From: an uncultured Spirochaetaceae bacterium
Lineage (GTDB): Bacteria; Spirochaetota; Spirochaetia; Sphaerochaetales; Sphaerochaetaceae
DNA: 37,203 nucleotides
Assembly (NCBI GenBank): GCA_944389105.1
Contig: CALXLD010000005.1
Span: forward strand, 1 to 37,203
Direction: 5' to 3'
Shown: positions 25,314-32,931 of the stretch, one piece after another
Layout of the letters: each line of letters begins with the position of its first letter
Position numbering within the stretch: the stretch's first letter is position 1
Position numbers and translations under genes: made by a program
Notes under the pieces: model-generated
Told to the model about the DNA's origin: nothing
What the model saw: the letters and a program-made list of their open reading frames with translations, nothing else
Database searches by the model: none

Positions 25314-25363
25314 TATAACATATTTGTTATATCAATATTAAGGTTGCATTGTTTCTGTGTCAA
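25314..25363 (-). promoter_or_regulatory. Strong promoter plus palindromic operator of the NADAR-to-LOG operon
   Basis: On the minus strand TTGACA (25363-25358) and TAATAT (25340-25335) lie exactly 17 bases apart. Immediately downstream is TATAACA-AATA-TGTTATA when read on the minus strand (25331-25314), a near-perfect palindrome. The heptamers are those found over the GntR gene's -10 at 17349-17378. A repressor bound here would block the start of transcription. Confidence 0.7.
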
Positions 25364-25442
25364 ATAAATTTTCCTCTGAAGCATTAATGAAGAAACAGGA
25401 AAAAGGGTGGGAGAATGCCCCTTGGTGTTTCTTTTCCTGGAC

Positions 25443-25474
25443 AAAAGCAACCCCTCCGGGAAAACCCAGAGGGG
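25443..25474 (-). terminator. Terminator of the GH28 gene
   Basis: CCCCTC (25451-25456) pairs with GAGGGG (25469-25474), extended by CGGG/CCC around an AAAA loop. On the minus strand the stem is followed by TTGCTTTT. It lies just after the GH28 stop codon. Confidence 0.65.
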
Positions 25475-25495
25475 AAGAGGTAGATAAGGTCCTGA

Positions 25496-26866
25496 TCAGA
25501 TAGATGAGAGGAATCCTGTAAGTCTCTGGTCGTTGATTTCGAAATTATCAACAACAAGATCCTTTACGTTCTCAATGATGAATGCGTTTGGATTTGCAGC
25601 TTCATCAATCTTTACATTCTGGATTGTCACATTCTGCAGAGGATATCCAGCTGGAGCCTTTGCATCAAAGATGTTTCCAGATACGCTCTGTACATGAAGA
25701 TCTTCAAATACAAGATCGGAGTAGATGCTTGGGAAGTTTCCTCCAAGTTCTCCTGAATACTTGAGCTCGAAGAAGATGAAGTTCTGGAAGTTTCCGATCT
25801 CCATGTTCCTTACTCTGATGTGGCTGCAGGTAGCTCCACGGTCAAGGTTTGCCTTGAAGCGGACAGCTGAAACACCATCTCTCATGAGGTTGTTCTCAAA
25901 GAATACCCACTCAATTCCGCCGGACATCTCGCTTCCGAGTGCGATACCATCTTCTCCACCCATGTCATTATTTCTTACGACAACATACTTTGAAGGACGG
26001 GCAACGACACGGCCGTCATAGTCTCTTCCGCTCTTGATGACAACAGAATCATCACCTGTGTGGAACTTGCAGTTCTCTACGACAACATATGTTGAAGATT
26101 CAACATCAACACCGTCATTGTTTGCGAACATTGAATCAACTGTGATTCCATTTACCTGAACATAATCAGAGCAGTTGATATGATTTACCCAGAATGGTGA
26201 GTTAGTTACTGTGTAGTCCTCAAGAAGAACACGCTGGCAGTAATTGATCTGTACGCATGATGGTCTGAGGTAATGGCCTTCGCCGAAAACTCTCTGCTCT
26301 ACAGGAACACCCTCTGATCCGTAAAGCCTGAGCTGAACCTGGTCATTCTTCTGGAGTGATGGCCATGTGTGGAACTCACTCTCAGCATTTCCATCAATGG
26401 TTCCTTTTCCTGTTATTGCGATATCATGCTGTCCATATGCATAAACAAGAGGAGAATAGTTCATGAGCCTTGTGCCTTCCCATCTTGTCTCTACGATAGG
26501 ATAATCTGCAGGATTCGGGCTGAAAAGAAGAGTTGAACCCTCTTCAAGATGAAGGTCTACGCAGCTCTTGAGAACAACAGGACCTGCCATGTAGTATGTT
26601 CCAGCTGGAACGATTACACGTCCGCCGCCGCGCTCTGATGTGCTGTCGATAGCCTGCTGAAGAACAGGAAGATCATCAGTTGTTCCATCTCCCTTGGCAC
26701 CAAGATCCTTGATGTTCACAGAATAGTCCTCAGGTATGGAAGGACGCTGTATAGCCTGAACGATAGCTGATGCCATATTCCAGTCATCCTGTGTATCTAC
26801 AACTGTAGCAGGAAGTACTGAAACAAGGACAAGTGCTGCAATAAGCAGTGAAAAGAGTTTTTTCAT
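25496..26866 (-). CDS. Secreted glycoside hydrolase family 28 (polygalacturonase-like)
   Basis: ATG 26866, after GGAGG, gives 456 residues with a signal peptide (MKKLFSLLIAALVLVSVLPA). The parallel beta-helix begins VNIKDLGAKGDGTTDDLPVL. GH28 active-site regions are visible: ANNDGVDVESS (family NTDGID), HTGDDSVVIKSG (GDD), GGEDGIALGSEMSGG (family GHG region, with Glu in place of His) and VRFKANLDRG (family RIK, here RFK). GH28 enzymes cleave galacturonan backbones or terminal residues of pectin by inversion. The His change and RFK suggest an exo-type or rhamnogalacturonan-related specificity, which is uncertain. It lies 113 bases after a YesM-like kinase gene on the same strand, whose relatives in Bacillus control pectin use. 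Confidence 0.88.
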   Translation of the reverse strand: MKKLFSLLIAALVLVSVLPATVVDTQDDWNMASAIVQAIQRPSIPEDYSVNIKDLGAKGDGTTDDLPVLQQAIDSTSERGGGRVIVPAGTYYMAGPVVLKSCVDLHLEEGSTLLFSPNPADYPIVETRWEGTRLMNYSPLVYAYGQHDIAITGKGTIDGNAESEFHTWPSLQKNDQVQLRLYGSEGVPVEQRVFGEGHYLRPSCVQINYCQRVLLEDYTVTNSPFWVNHINCSDYVQVNGITVDSMFANNDGVDVESSTYVVVENCKFHTGDDSVVIKSGRDYDGRVVARPSKYVVVRNNDMGGEDGIALGSEMSGGIEWVFFENNLMRDGVSAVRFKANLDRGATCSHIRVRNMEIGNFQNFIFFELKYSGELGGNFPSIYSDLVFEDLHVQSVSGNIFDAKAPAGYPLQNVTIQNVKIDEAANPNAFIIENVKDLVVDNFEINDQRLTGFLSSI

Positions 26867-26979
26867 TCTAGCCTCCAATTGGATAAATTCCATAGATAAC
26901 ATTGAGGCTGAATCCGGATGCTGGCAATCAACAATGAATTGAATTGATTCCAAGTATTGCATAGAGAATATGCAGTATT

Positions 26980-28710
26980 TCAGATTTTCCTAATTTCTGC
27001 TGGATCAAGGGGAATTGAGAATGTAACGCATGTACCTTTTCCCTCTCTGCTTTGCACCGAAAGCGTTCTGGAAGGGGAGAAAAGGAGAGAGAGTCTTGTC
27101 TGTATGTTTCCAAGTCCAATGGAAATAGGACCATCCTTCTTCCTCTTTGCAAGAGCTCTTCTTATGTTTCTCAGCTTTGTCCTGTCCATGCCTTTGCCAT
27201 TGTCTATGATCCTGACTTTAAGCATCCGTCCGAGATGTATGAATATCTCTATCCTGAGAATTCCTTTCTTTCCAGATCCCCTGAGGCCATGGCTTATAGC
27301 GTTCTCGATTATAGGCTGCAGAATCAGCTTTGGGATCCTTATTTCCCCGTCAGCTTCCTCTGCTATTTCCCATATAGTATCAAATTCTCCAGCGAATCTT
27401 CTTTCCTGTATCGCTATGTATGCTTTTGCTGCATTTATTTCATCCTCAAGTGAGGAGAATATGTTCCTATCCCCGAGCACATAACCAAGAAGGGCTGAAA
27501 GGTCTCCGATCATGATGGAGGCATCATTTTCATTTCCTGTGAGGCCGACTGTTTTCCACCTGATTACCTGCAGGGTATTGAATAGAAAATGCGGTGTAAG
27601 CTGCAGTGATAGGGCAGTAAGCTCAAGTTCTATTCTTTCATCATTAAGCCTTTTTGCTTTCAGATAGGATGAAAAAAGCTCTTTTGACAATCTGAGGTAT
27701 GATCTTTTTCCTTTCTTTGCAGGATTGCCTTCAAGTTCCTTCTGGAGCATCGAGAACATGCTAAGCTCATCCTTTGTCCTTATGACAGCAATGAATACGC
27801 TTATGATTATCACTATTATAGTGAGGCCACCAATCAGAAGATCCGTAGCATAATTAAGGCGATATGCCTCTCTTTTGGGTATGACAAGAAGGGCTTTCCA
27901 TCCGGTTTTCTCCATTTCCTCGGAATAGACGACATCGTCATCAAGGACAGTAACTGGACTGCCGGAATCGTCTGAATGGATATACTGCGATACACTATTA
28001 TACGGAGCTGTTGAGAAAAGCGGACTTTCGTCTTCTCCAAGGATTATGAGATTGCCAGTTTCTCCTTCCATAAGACCTGTGAGCAGCCTGGAAATTGCCT
28101 CGGGATCGGCATTGAGGATAAGAGCCCCTTCATTCCAGTCGCCAGAGGTGTCTATCGGATGGATGATCGAGAACATTTCCTCATCCTCCAGCCAGCTTGA
28201 AGAGCGGAATCCGCTCCAGCCCCGTTCGTCATTATCAATCAGATCACGTAGGATGTCATACCATATTGTGTCTCTGTCAGATGACAGCCGCGCCATTCCT
28301 CCTCGAGAGGAGAAGAACCAGCCTTCTTTGTTAGGAAAGTAGACATAAATGCTGTCAGTAATGCTGCTGTACTGAATCGAGCTCTGGAGAAAATCCGAAA
28401 TCGTATCCATCGCAAGATATTTGTCATATGTGATAGGGCTGTTGTCCCTGAAGATGCTTCTTAGTCTGAATCGTATTGTAGGACTTGAGCTCAGGATTGC
28501 CTCCATATGTTCAAGAGAACTGAACTGATCATCGAAGTAATCTGTATACTGATCAAGCCTTGAAATGTTTCCGCTGTCTATCTCATTCGTGATTCCTGCA
28601 CCTACCATCCTTGAGATAAGCAGGCTCAGAATAAGCATCGGTATTGCTATTGGAAGCACAGTACGGATAATACTTGAAAAAAGAAGACGGCTTCTGTTGC
28701 TATCAGCCAT
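26980..28710 (-). CDS. Sensor histidine kinase, YesM/LytS-like
   Basis: ATG 28710 (MADSNRSRLLFSSIIRTVL) gives 576 residues. Two membrane spans (TVLPIAIPMLILSLLISRMV near the start, and LLIGGLTIIVIIISVFIAVI near residue 300) flank a large periplasmic sensor of about 250 residues. The cytoplasmic part has the His-kinase box LSLQLTPHFLFNTLQVIRW, an ATPase domain with LILQPIIENAISHGL and IIDNGKGMD, and GLGNIQTRLSLLF. This matches kinases that pair with AraC-type response regulators such as YesN. It overlaps the end of the regulator gene by eight bases. It likely senses a sugar, perhaps a pectin fragment presented by the binding protein encoded divergently. Confidence 0.9.
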   Translation of the reverse strand: MADSNRSRLLFSSIIRTVLPIAIPMLILSLLISRMVGAGITNEIDSGNISRLDQYTDYFDDQFSSLEHMEAILSSSPTIRFRLRSIFRDNSPITYDKYLAMDTISDFLQSSIQYSSITDSIYVYFPNKEGWFFSSRGGMARLSSDRDTIWYDILRDLIDNDERGWSGFRSSSWLEDEEMFSIIHPIDTSGDWNEGALILNADPEAISRLLTGLMEGETGNLIILGEDESPLFSTAPYNSVSQYIHSDDSGSPVTVLDDDVVYSEEMEKTGWKALLVIPKREAYRLNYATDLLIGGLTIIVIIISVFIAVIRTKDELSMFSMLQKELEGNPAKKGKRSYLRLSKELFSSYLKAKRLNDERIELELTALSLQLTPHFLFNTLQVIRWKTVGLTGNENDASIMIGDLSALLGYVLGDRNIFSSLEDEINAAKAYIAIQERRFAGEFDTIWEIAEEADGEIRIPKLILQPIIENAISHGLRGSGKKGILRIEIFIHLGRMLKVRIIDNGKGMDRTKLRNIRRALAKRKKDGPISIGLGNIQTRLSLLFSPSRTLSVQSREGKGTCVTFSIPLDPAEIRKI

Positions 28711-29416
28711 TTTCCCTGTATTCCTTTGGTGTCTTACCTGTTTTCTCTCTGAAAGTCCGTGCAAAGCTTGAAGGGCTTGTGTAGCCGACTCTGCTGCTGA
28801 TAGCGCTGATTGACAGATGTGATTCCCTTAGAAGCCTCATGGCTTCGTTCATCCTTTCTTCTGCTGTATATTCCTGAAAACTCCTTCCCGACACCTGATG
28901 GAAAAGCTCTGAGATGTAGTATTGATTCAGATAGAATCTTTCCGATAGTGATTTAAGGCTTACAGTATCGAGATTGTCCGCAATGTATTTTCTCATAAGC
29001 TCTACAAGCTCATCCGATGATATTTTTCTTTTGGTATCGCTGCTGTCAAGCTCGGTCCTGATCCTGATGAATACATCCTTGAGCTCTTCAAATCCCGCTG
29101 GTTTCAGAATATATTCCCTCACTCCAAGGGTGATGCATTTTCTTGCATAGGCAAAGTCGCTGTGCCCGGAGAGGACTACTGGGATTATCGCAGGATGCAG
29201 CTCCTTGGCTTTTTCAATAAGGTCTATGCCATTCATGCCTGGCATCATTATATCCGTCAGAAGGACAATAGGATTGTGCTTTTCCAGATAGGTTAGGGCA
29301 GATGCCGCATCTGGAAATGCAGCGGAGACAGAAAAACCGAATTCCCTCCAGGGTATATAGTTCATCAGGCCATTGCGGCTTTCATCCTCATCTTCCACGA
29401 TAATGAGCGAATACAC
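28703..29416 (-). CDS. Response regulator with AraC-type DNA-binding domain, YesN-like
   Basis: The 237-residue protein has a receiver domain (MYSLIIVEDEDESRNGLMNY, phosphoacceptor Asp in LLTDIMMPGMNG, conserved Lys in YILKPA) and a C-terminal AraC double helix-turn-helix. The latter shows SLKSLSERFYLNQYYISELF and ISAISSRVGYTSPSSFARTF. It is shorter than many YesN proteins and has no middle domain. It is the first gene of the kinase operon and starts 69 bases from the divergent binding-protein gene. In such layouts the regulator often controls the divergent gene; an inverted repeat at 29459-29479 is a possible site. Confidence 0.9.
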   Translation of the reverse strand: MYSLIIVEDEDESRNGLMNYIPWREFGFSVSAAFPDAASALTYLEKHNPIVLLTDIMMPGMNGIDLIEKAKELHPAIIPVVLSGHSDFAYARKCITLGVREYILKPAGFEELKDVFIRIRTELDSSDTKRKISSDELVELMRKYIADNLDTVSLKSLSERFYLNQYYISELFHQVSGRSFQEYTAEERMNEAMRLLRESHLSISAISSRVGYTSPSSFARTFREKTGKTPKEYRENG

Positions 29417-29458
29417 TGTCTCCTCCTTTTGTTATCTTACGCTGATAAGCCGATTATT

Positions 29459-29479
29459 TGATAAAAAAATCTTTTATCA
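29459..29479. promoter_or_regulatory. Inverted repeat in the divergent intergenic region
   Basis: TGATAAAA (29459-29466) and TTTTATCA (29472-29479) form a perfect eight-base inverted repeat with a five-base spacer. It lies six bases before ATG 29486 and about 43 bases from the response-regulator start. It may be an operator or a small hairpin affecting initiation. Confidence 0.5.
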
Positions 29480-29485
29480 TATAAA

Positions 29486-30724
29486 ATGCATTATATGAAA
29501 AGAATGCTTCTTCTGCTATTGATTCTGTTCTTCTGCTTCGGTCTGTCTGCCTCTGAAATCAGATTTGCCTTCTGGGGCAATGAAACGAGGATAGAAGCAA
29601 TGGAGAAAGCTGCATCTCTTTATGAAGACAGAAATAAAGATGTAAGCATAATACTTGAGGACTATTCATATTCTGAGTGGCAGCAGAATCTGATGGTAGC
29701 AATGAGGGAGAACACTCTTCCTGATATAACTGCCTTTGATTACAAGTGGACTGGATGGATTGACAGCTCAAAACTCACAGATCTCAGAAAGCTAGAGACT
29801 CTTGATTTCTCGAATATGGAGACCTCTTTTATTGAGAACTATTCAGGGAGCAATGAAAAGCTTATAGGAATTCCTCTTGGACTCAACGGGTTAGGGCTTG
29901 TATACAGTGTTCCTTTCCTCTCTCGTTTTTCGCTCTCTGATCCTTCCGGCTGGGATTGGGAGGATATCATAGAAAATGGGGAGCGCGTCCATAGAGAGGA
30001 TCCGGATTGCTATCTTTTCTTCGTTCCTGATGCACAGTGGCATTATATAATCCGGACACATATCCTCCAGCATAGCGGACATCATATTCTTTCATCTGAT
30101 GGAAGCGTTGGATGCACACGAGAAGATCTGGAGGATTCGTTTGCTTTTGTTCTCCGTCTTGTTGAGACAGGTACGGTTCCTCCTTTTGGCCTGGGAGTTC
30201 TTTACGAGAACTGGCTTCCTCAGACAAATGAGATGTGGAGAACCTGCAGATGGGGAATGACAACCGCTTCTTCATCTACTGTCCCTGACATAATCATATA
30301 TAGTCCATTCGCTGTCGGTACCGCTCCATATCCTGTTTCAGAATCCGCAATAGATAAAGGTGTATATGCAGCTCCTACAATGCTTCTCGGTATAAGTGAA
30401 GCATCTGAGCATAAGGAAGAAGCAGCCGCGTTCATTAATTTTCTGGAGAATGACAGGGAAGCTGCTGCGATAATATCTGATTCATGTGGCATGCCGCTGA
30501 ATAAGCAGATTGCAGCTGAGGATGAAGAAAGCCTGATCTATCCTGTTGTGATTTCAGCGTTCCAGAACGCTTCAGATGAATCAAATCCTTATGAAATGGA
30601 AGCTGAGCTTCAGGAACTGATAAGTGAATATGTCCACCTTGTCGGTTTCGGTATGCTGACACCAGAGGAGGCTGCTGCAGAAATGATTATCAGGGTTGAG
30701 GATATCTCAGATTCCCTTATGTAA
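29486..30724 (+). CDS. Extracellular solute-binding protein linked to a two-component system
   Basis: The 412-residue protein has a signal peptide (MKRMLLLLLILFFCFGLSAS if ATG 29495 is used) with no lipobox Cys at the cut. The mature chain begins EIRFAFWGNETRIEAMEKAA, the family-1 sugar-binding pattern, with LPDITAFDYKWTGWID and IPLGLNGLGLVYSVPFL following. No permease genes are beside it. It is divergent from a YesN/YesM-like pair. In several sugar-sensing systems a periplasmic binding protein delivers the ligand to the kinase sensor. It may therefore act in sensing instead of transport, or serve a transporter encoded elsewhere. No clear ribosome site precedes either start, and an inverted repeat sits immediately upstream. 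Confidence 0.82.
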   Translation: MHYMKRMLLLLLILFFCFGLSASEIRFAFWGNETRIEAMEKAASLYEDRNKDVSIILEDYSYSEWQQNLMVAMRENTLPDITAFDYKWTGWIDSSKLTDLRKLETLDFSNMETSFIENYSGSNEKLIGIPLGLNGLGLVYSVPFLSRFSLSDPSGWDWEDIIENGERVHREDPDCYLFFVPDAQWHYIIRTHILQHSGHHILSSDGSVGCTREDLEDSFAFVLRLVETGTVPPFGLGVLYENWLPQTNEMWRTCRWGMTTASSSTVPDIIIYSPFAVGTAPYPVSESAIDKGVYAAPTMLLGISEASEHKEEAAAFINFLENDREAAAIISDSCGMPLNKQIAAEDEESLIYPVVISAFQNASDESNPYEMEAELQELISEYVHLVGFGMLTPEEAAAEMIIRVEDISDSLM

Positions 30725-30794
30725 AAGCATTCTCCCGTTTCATTTTTGAAACATATCATGGCAGTATGGGTAACTTTCCTGTATAATAAGCGTT

Positions 30795-30890
30795 ATGAAT
30801 AAGATGAAAAGGATAGGGTATACCATCATCGTGCTAGGATCAGCATTGGTCGCATGTGGGGTGTATCTGATTATTGCAGTAATAGGCTGA
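30795..30890 (+). CDS. Possible 31-residue single-span membrane protein
   Basis: The ORF reads MNKMKRIGYTIIVLGSALVA then CGVYLIIAVIG. It has a basic N-terminus and one strongly hydrophobic helix, the pattern of a small membrane protein. A TATAAT sits at 30782-30787, so a transcript from it could start almost at the ATG and be leaderless. The ribosome site is poor and I see no good -35. The ORF is too short to prove by sequence alone. The 236-base interval from here to the next gene (30891-31126) is AT-rich and shows nothing else that I recognise. Confidence 0.35.
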   Translation: MNKMKRIGYTIIVLGSALVACGVYLIIAVIG

Positions 30891-31126
30891 TATAAATCAG
30901 AAAGAGTTTATTGAATTCTTTGTTTTCCTTCGCAAAGCTTGTATCAGTATGATCAATAGCTGTTAGAGCATTTTATATACAATGTAATGCACATTTTCTG
31001 GTATTTTGCACAGTAGTTTTCAAAAACCAAGACAAAGTAGCAAAAATACTTCTCTTAGCCCTTTTTTTGTTGCAGCCGAATAGACCATCAATTACCATAG
31101 ATACCGACAAGTGGGGTTGTAAAATC

Positions 31127-32524
31127 ATGAAATCCAAATGCAATCTGGTTTTAGTCATCATTTTTGTGTTGACTTCTTTAATTTCACTAGAATCTTGCAA
31201 AGGACCTCTTTATGTATTTTTTCCTTACCCTATACCAAACGGTGGGGGTGGGGATAATCCATCAGTAGACCCAGGGACTGAACCTAAGCCTGAGATTCCC
31301 GATGTTGTAGGTGTTGCTTGGAACTATGGAGAGCCGAGCACTGTTCTTTATAGATTATATCCAAACAACGAAATACTTGCTTCTATATCAAGAAATGAGG
31401 TTATGGTAGATCCCAATAGTTTGGTTACTGTCAGTATCACTGAAGAACCTGTTTCAAGCTATAGTGGGAATCCCGGATCATCACCGTTTGATGTAATTAT
31501 GCCTTGGTCTGGCATGAAGCTTGTTGCTATGGCAGAGGGAGGAACTGTCATTGATACAATAGAAGAAGGGGAATCAATTTCAGCATTCGTTAGCGAACAT
31601 TCAGATAGTACTGACCTGATGGTCTATCTGCCAGACATGTATTACAGGGTTATAAATGATGCGGAAAATGAGATACGTTATTATTACGTGTCCGATGCTG
31701 AATTCGAGGGAGCTGAATTACATCCAGCAAGTGGACATTATATAGCACGATATGATTCAATGAACCCAGAAAAAACAAAAAGCGGATGGGTTGATACTGA
31801 CATTGTTTATTCACGACCTGCACAAGAGGTTGCAAGATGGTTTTCTCTGGATTTAGCAAATTCAATGATTTCTAACAAAGGTAACGGATATTACGGTTTA
31901 ATGCTTTCCGAGCTTAGTTATGTTCAGATGATGTACATTATTGAGTATGCCGACATGAATATTCAGGAAAGAATCGGAGTAGGACAGAATATATATATCA
32001 AGCCGGAGTCCGGTATAACTGATGATATGCCTTATCACACAGGAGTATCTACAACGCGCACTGATACAAAGAATGATATCTCATATCGATATATAGAAGG
32101 ACTCCTTGGATATGATAGTACAGCAGACTATATCAACGGCTTTGTTTATATAGGTGATGAGGCATATTTTACAGATGATATTGGTATGGCAGATATTACT
32201 TATTCTGATGTGACAACGGCTGCGGTTTTGTCTGGATGGAAATCTATCGGGGCTCTTCCTGATAATGGATATATCAAGAAGCTTCAATATAATGCAGAAG
32301 AGCCATGGCTTATAGGTATTCCAGAACAAACTGATACAGAAAAAATGGAAACGTCTTATACTTCGGATGCGTTTATCAGCCCAGAATCTAATGCTGCTTA
32401 TTTATTCTGTCTTTCGAAGAATAGCTTATATTCGCCGTATGGAGCAGGTTTATGGCATCTTAATTCTTTATCCGCCAATATTTCCTCACAACGAAATACA
32501 TGCCGCATCTGTTACGCACCTTAA
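31127..32524 (+). CDS. Lipoprotein of unknown function with probable 3' frameshift
   Basis: ATG 31127 gives 465 residues with a signal ending LISLESCKG, a plausible lipoprotein cut before Cys. A Gly/Pro-rich linker (NGGGGDNPSVDPGTEPKP) follows. The rest includes PFDVIMPWSGMKLVAMAEGG and a region with KNGYYGLMLSEL-like text that recalls formylglycine-type domains (ARWFSLDLANSMISNKGNGY). I cannot name the family with confidence. The last residues (SSQRNTCRICYAP) look unlike a protein end. From about 32460 another frame gives PPIFPHNEIHAASVTHLKVV then GYL and a stop at 32541-32543, which looks more natural. A single-base change between about 32440 and 32475 could explain this. Confidence 0.65.
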   Translation: MKSKCNLVLVIIFVLTSLISLESCKGPLYVFFPYPIPNGGGGDNPSVDPGTEPKPEIPDVVGVAWNYGEPSTVLYRLYPNNEILASISRNEVMVDPNSLVTVSITEEPVSSYSGNPGSSPFDVIMPWSGMKLVAMAEGGTVIDTIEEGESISAFVSEHSDSTDLMVYLPDMYYRVINDAENEIRYYYVSDAEFEGAELHPASGHYIARYDSMNPEKTKSGWVDTDIVYSRPAQEVARWFSLDLANSMISNKGNGYYGLMLSELSYVQMMYIIEYADMNIQERIGVGQNIYIKPESGITDDMPYHTGVSTTRTDTKNDISYRYIEGLLGYDSTADYINGFVYIGDEAYFTDDIGMADITYSDVTTAAVLSGWKSIGALPDNGYIKKLQYNAEEPWLIGIPEQTDTEKMETSYTSDAFISPESNAAYLFCLSKNSLYSPYGAGLWHLNSLSANISSQRNTCRICYAP

Positions 32525-32653
32525 GGTAGTTGGATATTTGTAACATTGAACCCTTCAAGTTGGCTTAAAACTCAATTTGAGGGTTCATAGTTATAATTGC
32601 TTAGGACACTCTTTTTATTCTGATTATTCCATATTGTTGTTGCAAGAGAGACT

Positions 32654-32677
32654 AAAAAAGCACCAATGGTGCCTTTT
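32654..32677 (-). terminator. Bidirectional terminator between tRNA-Thr and the lipoprotein gene
   Basis: GCACC (32660-32664) and GGTGC (32668-32672) form a tight stem with an AAT loop. It is flanked by six A (32654-32659), which give a T-run after the stem on the minus strand, and by CTTTT on the plus strand. It can end the tRNA transcript and the upstream lipoprotein transcript. Confidence 0.7.
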
Positions 32678-32738
32678 CAGTTCTTTAATATTTCATCGAT
32701 AAACGGACCACAGATAGTGGTCTTTCAAACTATCAGAA

Positions 32739-32810
32739 AGCCAAAGATGGGAATTGAACCCGCGACCTGCTCATTACGAGTGAGCTGCTCTACCACTGAG
32801 CTACTTTGGC
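32739..32810 (-). tRNA. tRNA-Thr, anticodon CGU
   Basis: The minus strand folds as a standard cloverleaf: acceptor GCCAAAG/CTTTGGC, anticodon stem GCTCA/TGAGC around loop CTCGTAA, and a T-arm loop TTCAATT. The anticodon is CGT, reading ACG codons as threonine. The 3' CCA is not encoded. Confidence 0.93.
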
Positions 32811-32931
32811 ATGTACTAGAGGTTAATATCACAAATGAAGGAAATAGTAAACCTTATGTGGTGAAACATTGTTTTCATTCGCTATAAACACCCCCAGCTT
32901 AGTTGAAAAACATGTTTTCCAGGAATCTGGC

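Noticed and set aside
30746..30787. TTGAAA and TATAAT as a promoter pair for the 31-residue ORF
   Set aside because: The spacing is 30 bases, far outside the usual 16-18, so only the -10 was kept as a weak hint.
32739..32810. tRNA-Thr as an integration site for a mobile island
   Set aside because: I found no repeat of the tRNA 3' end in the window and no integrase gene nearby.
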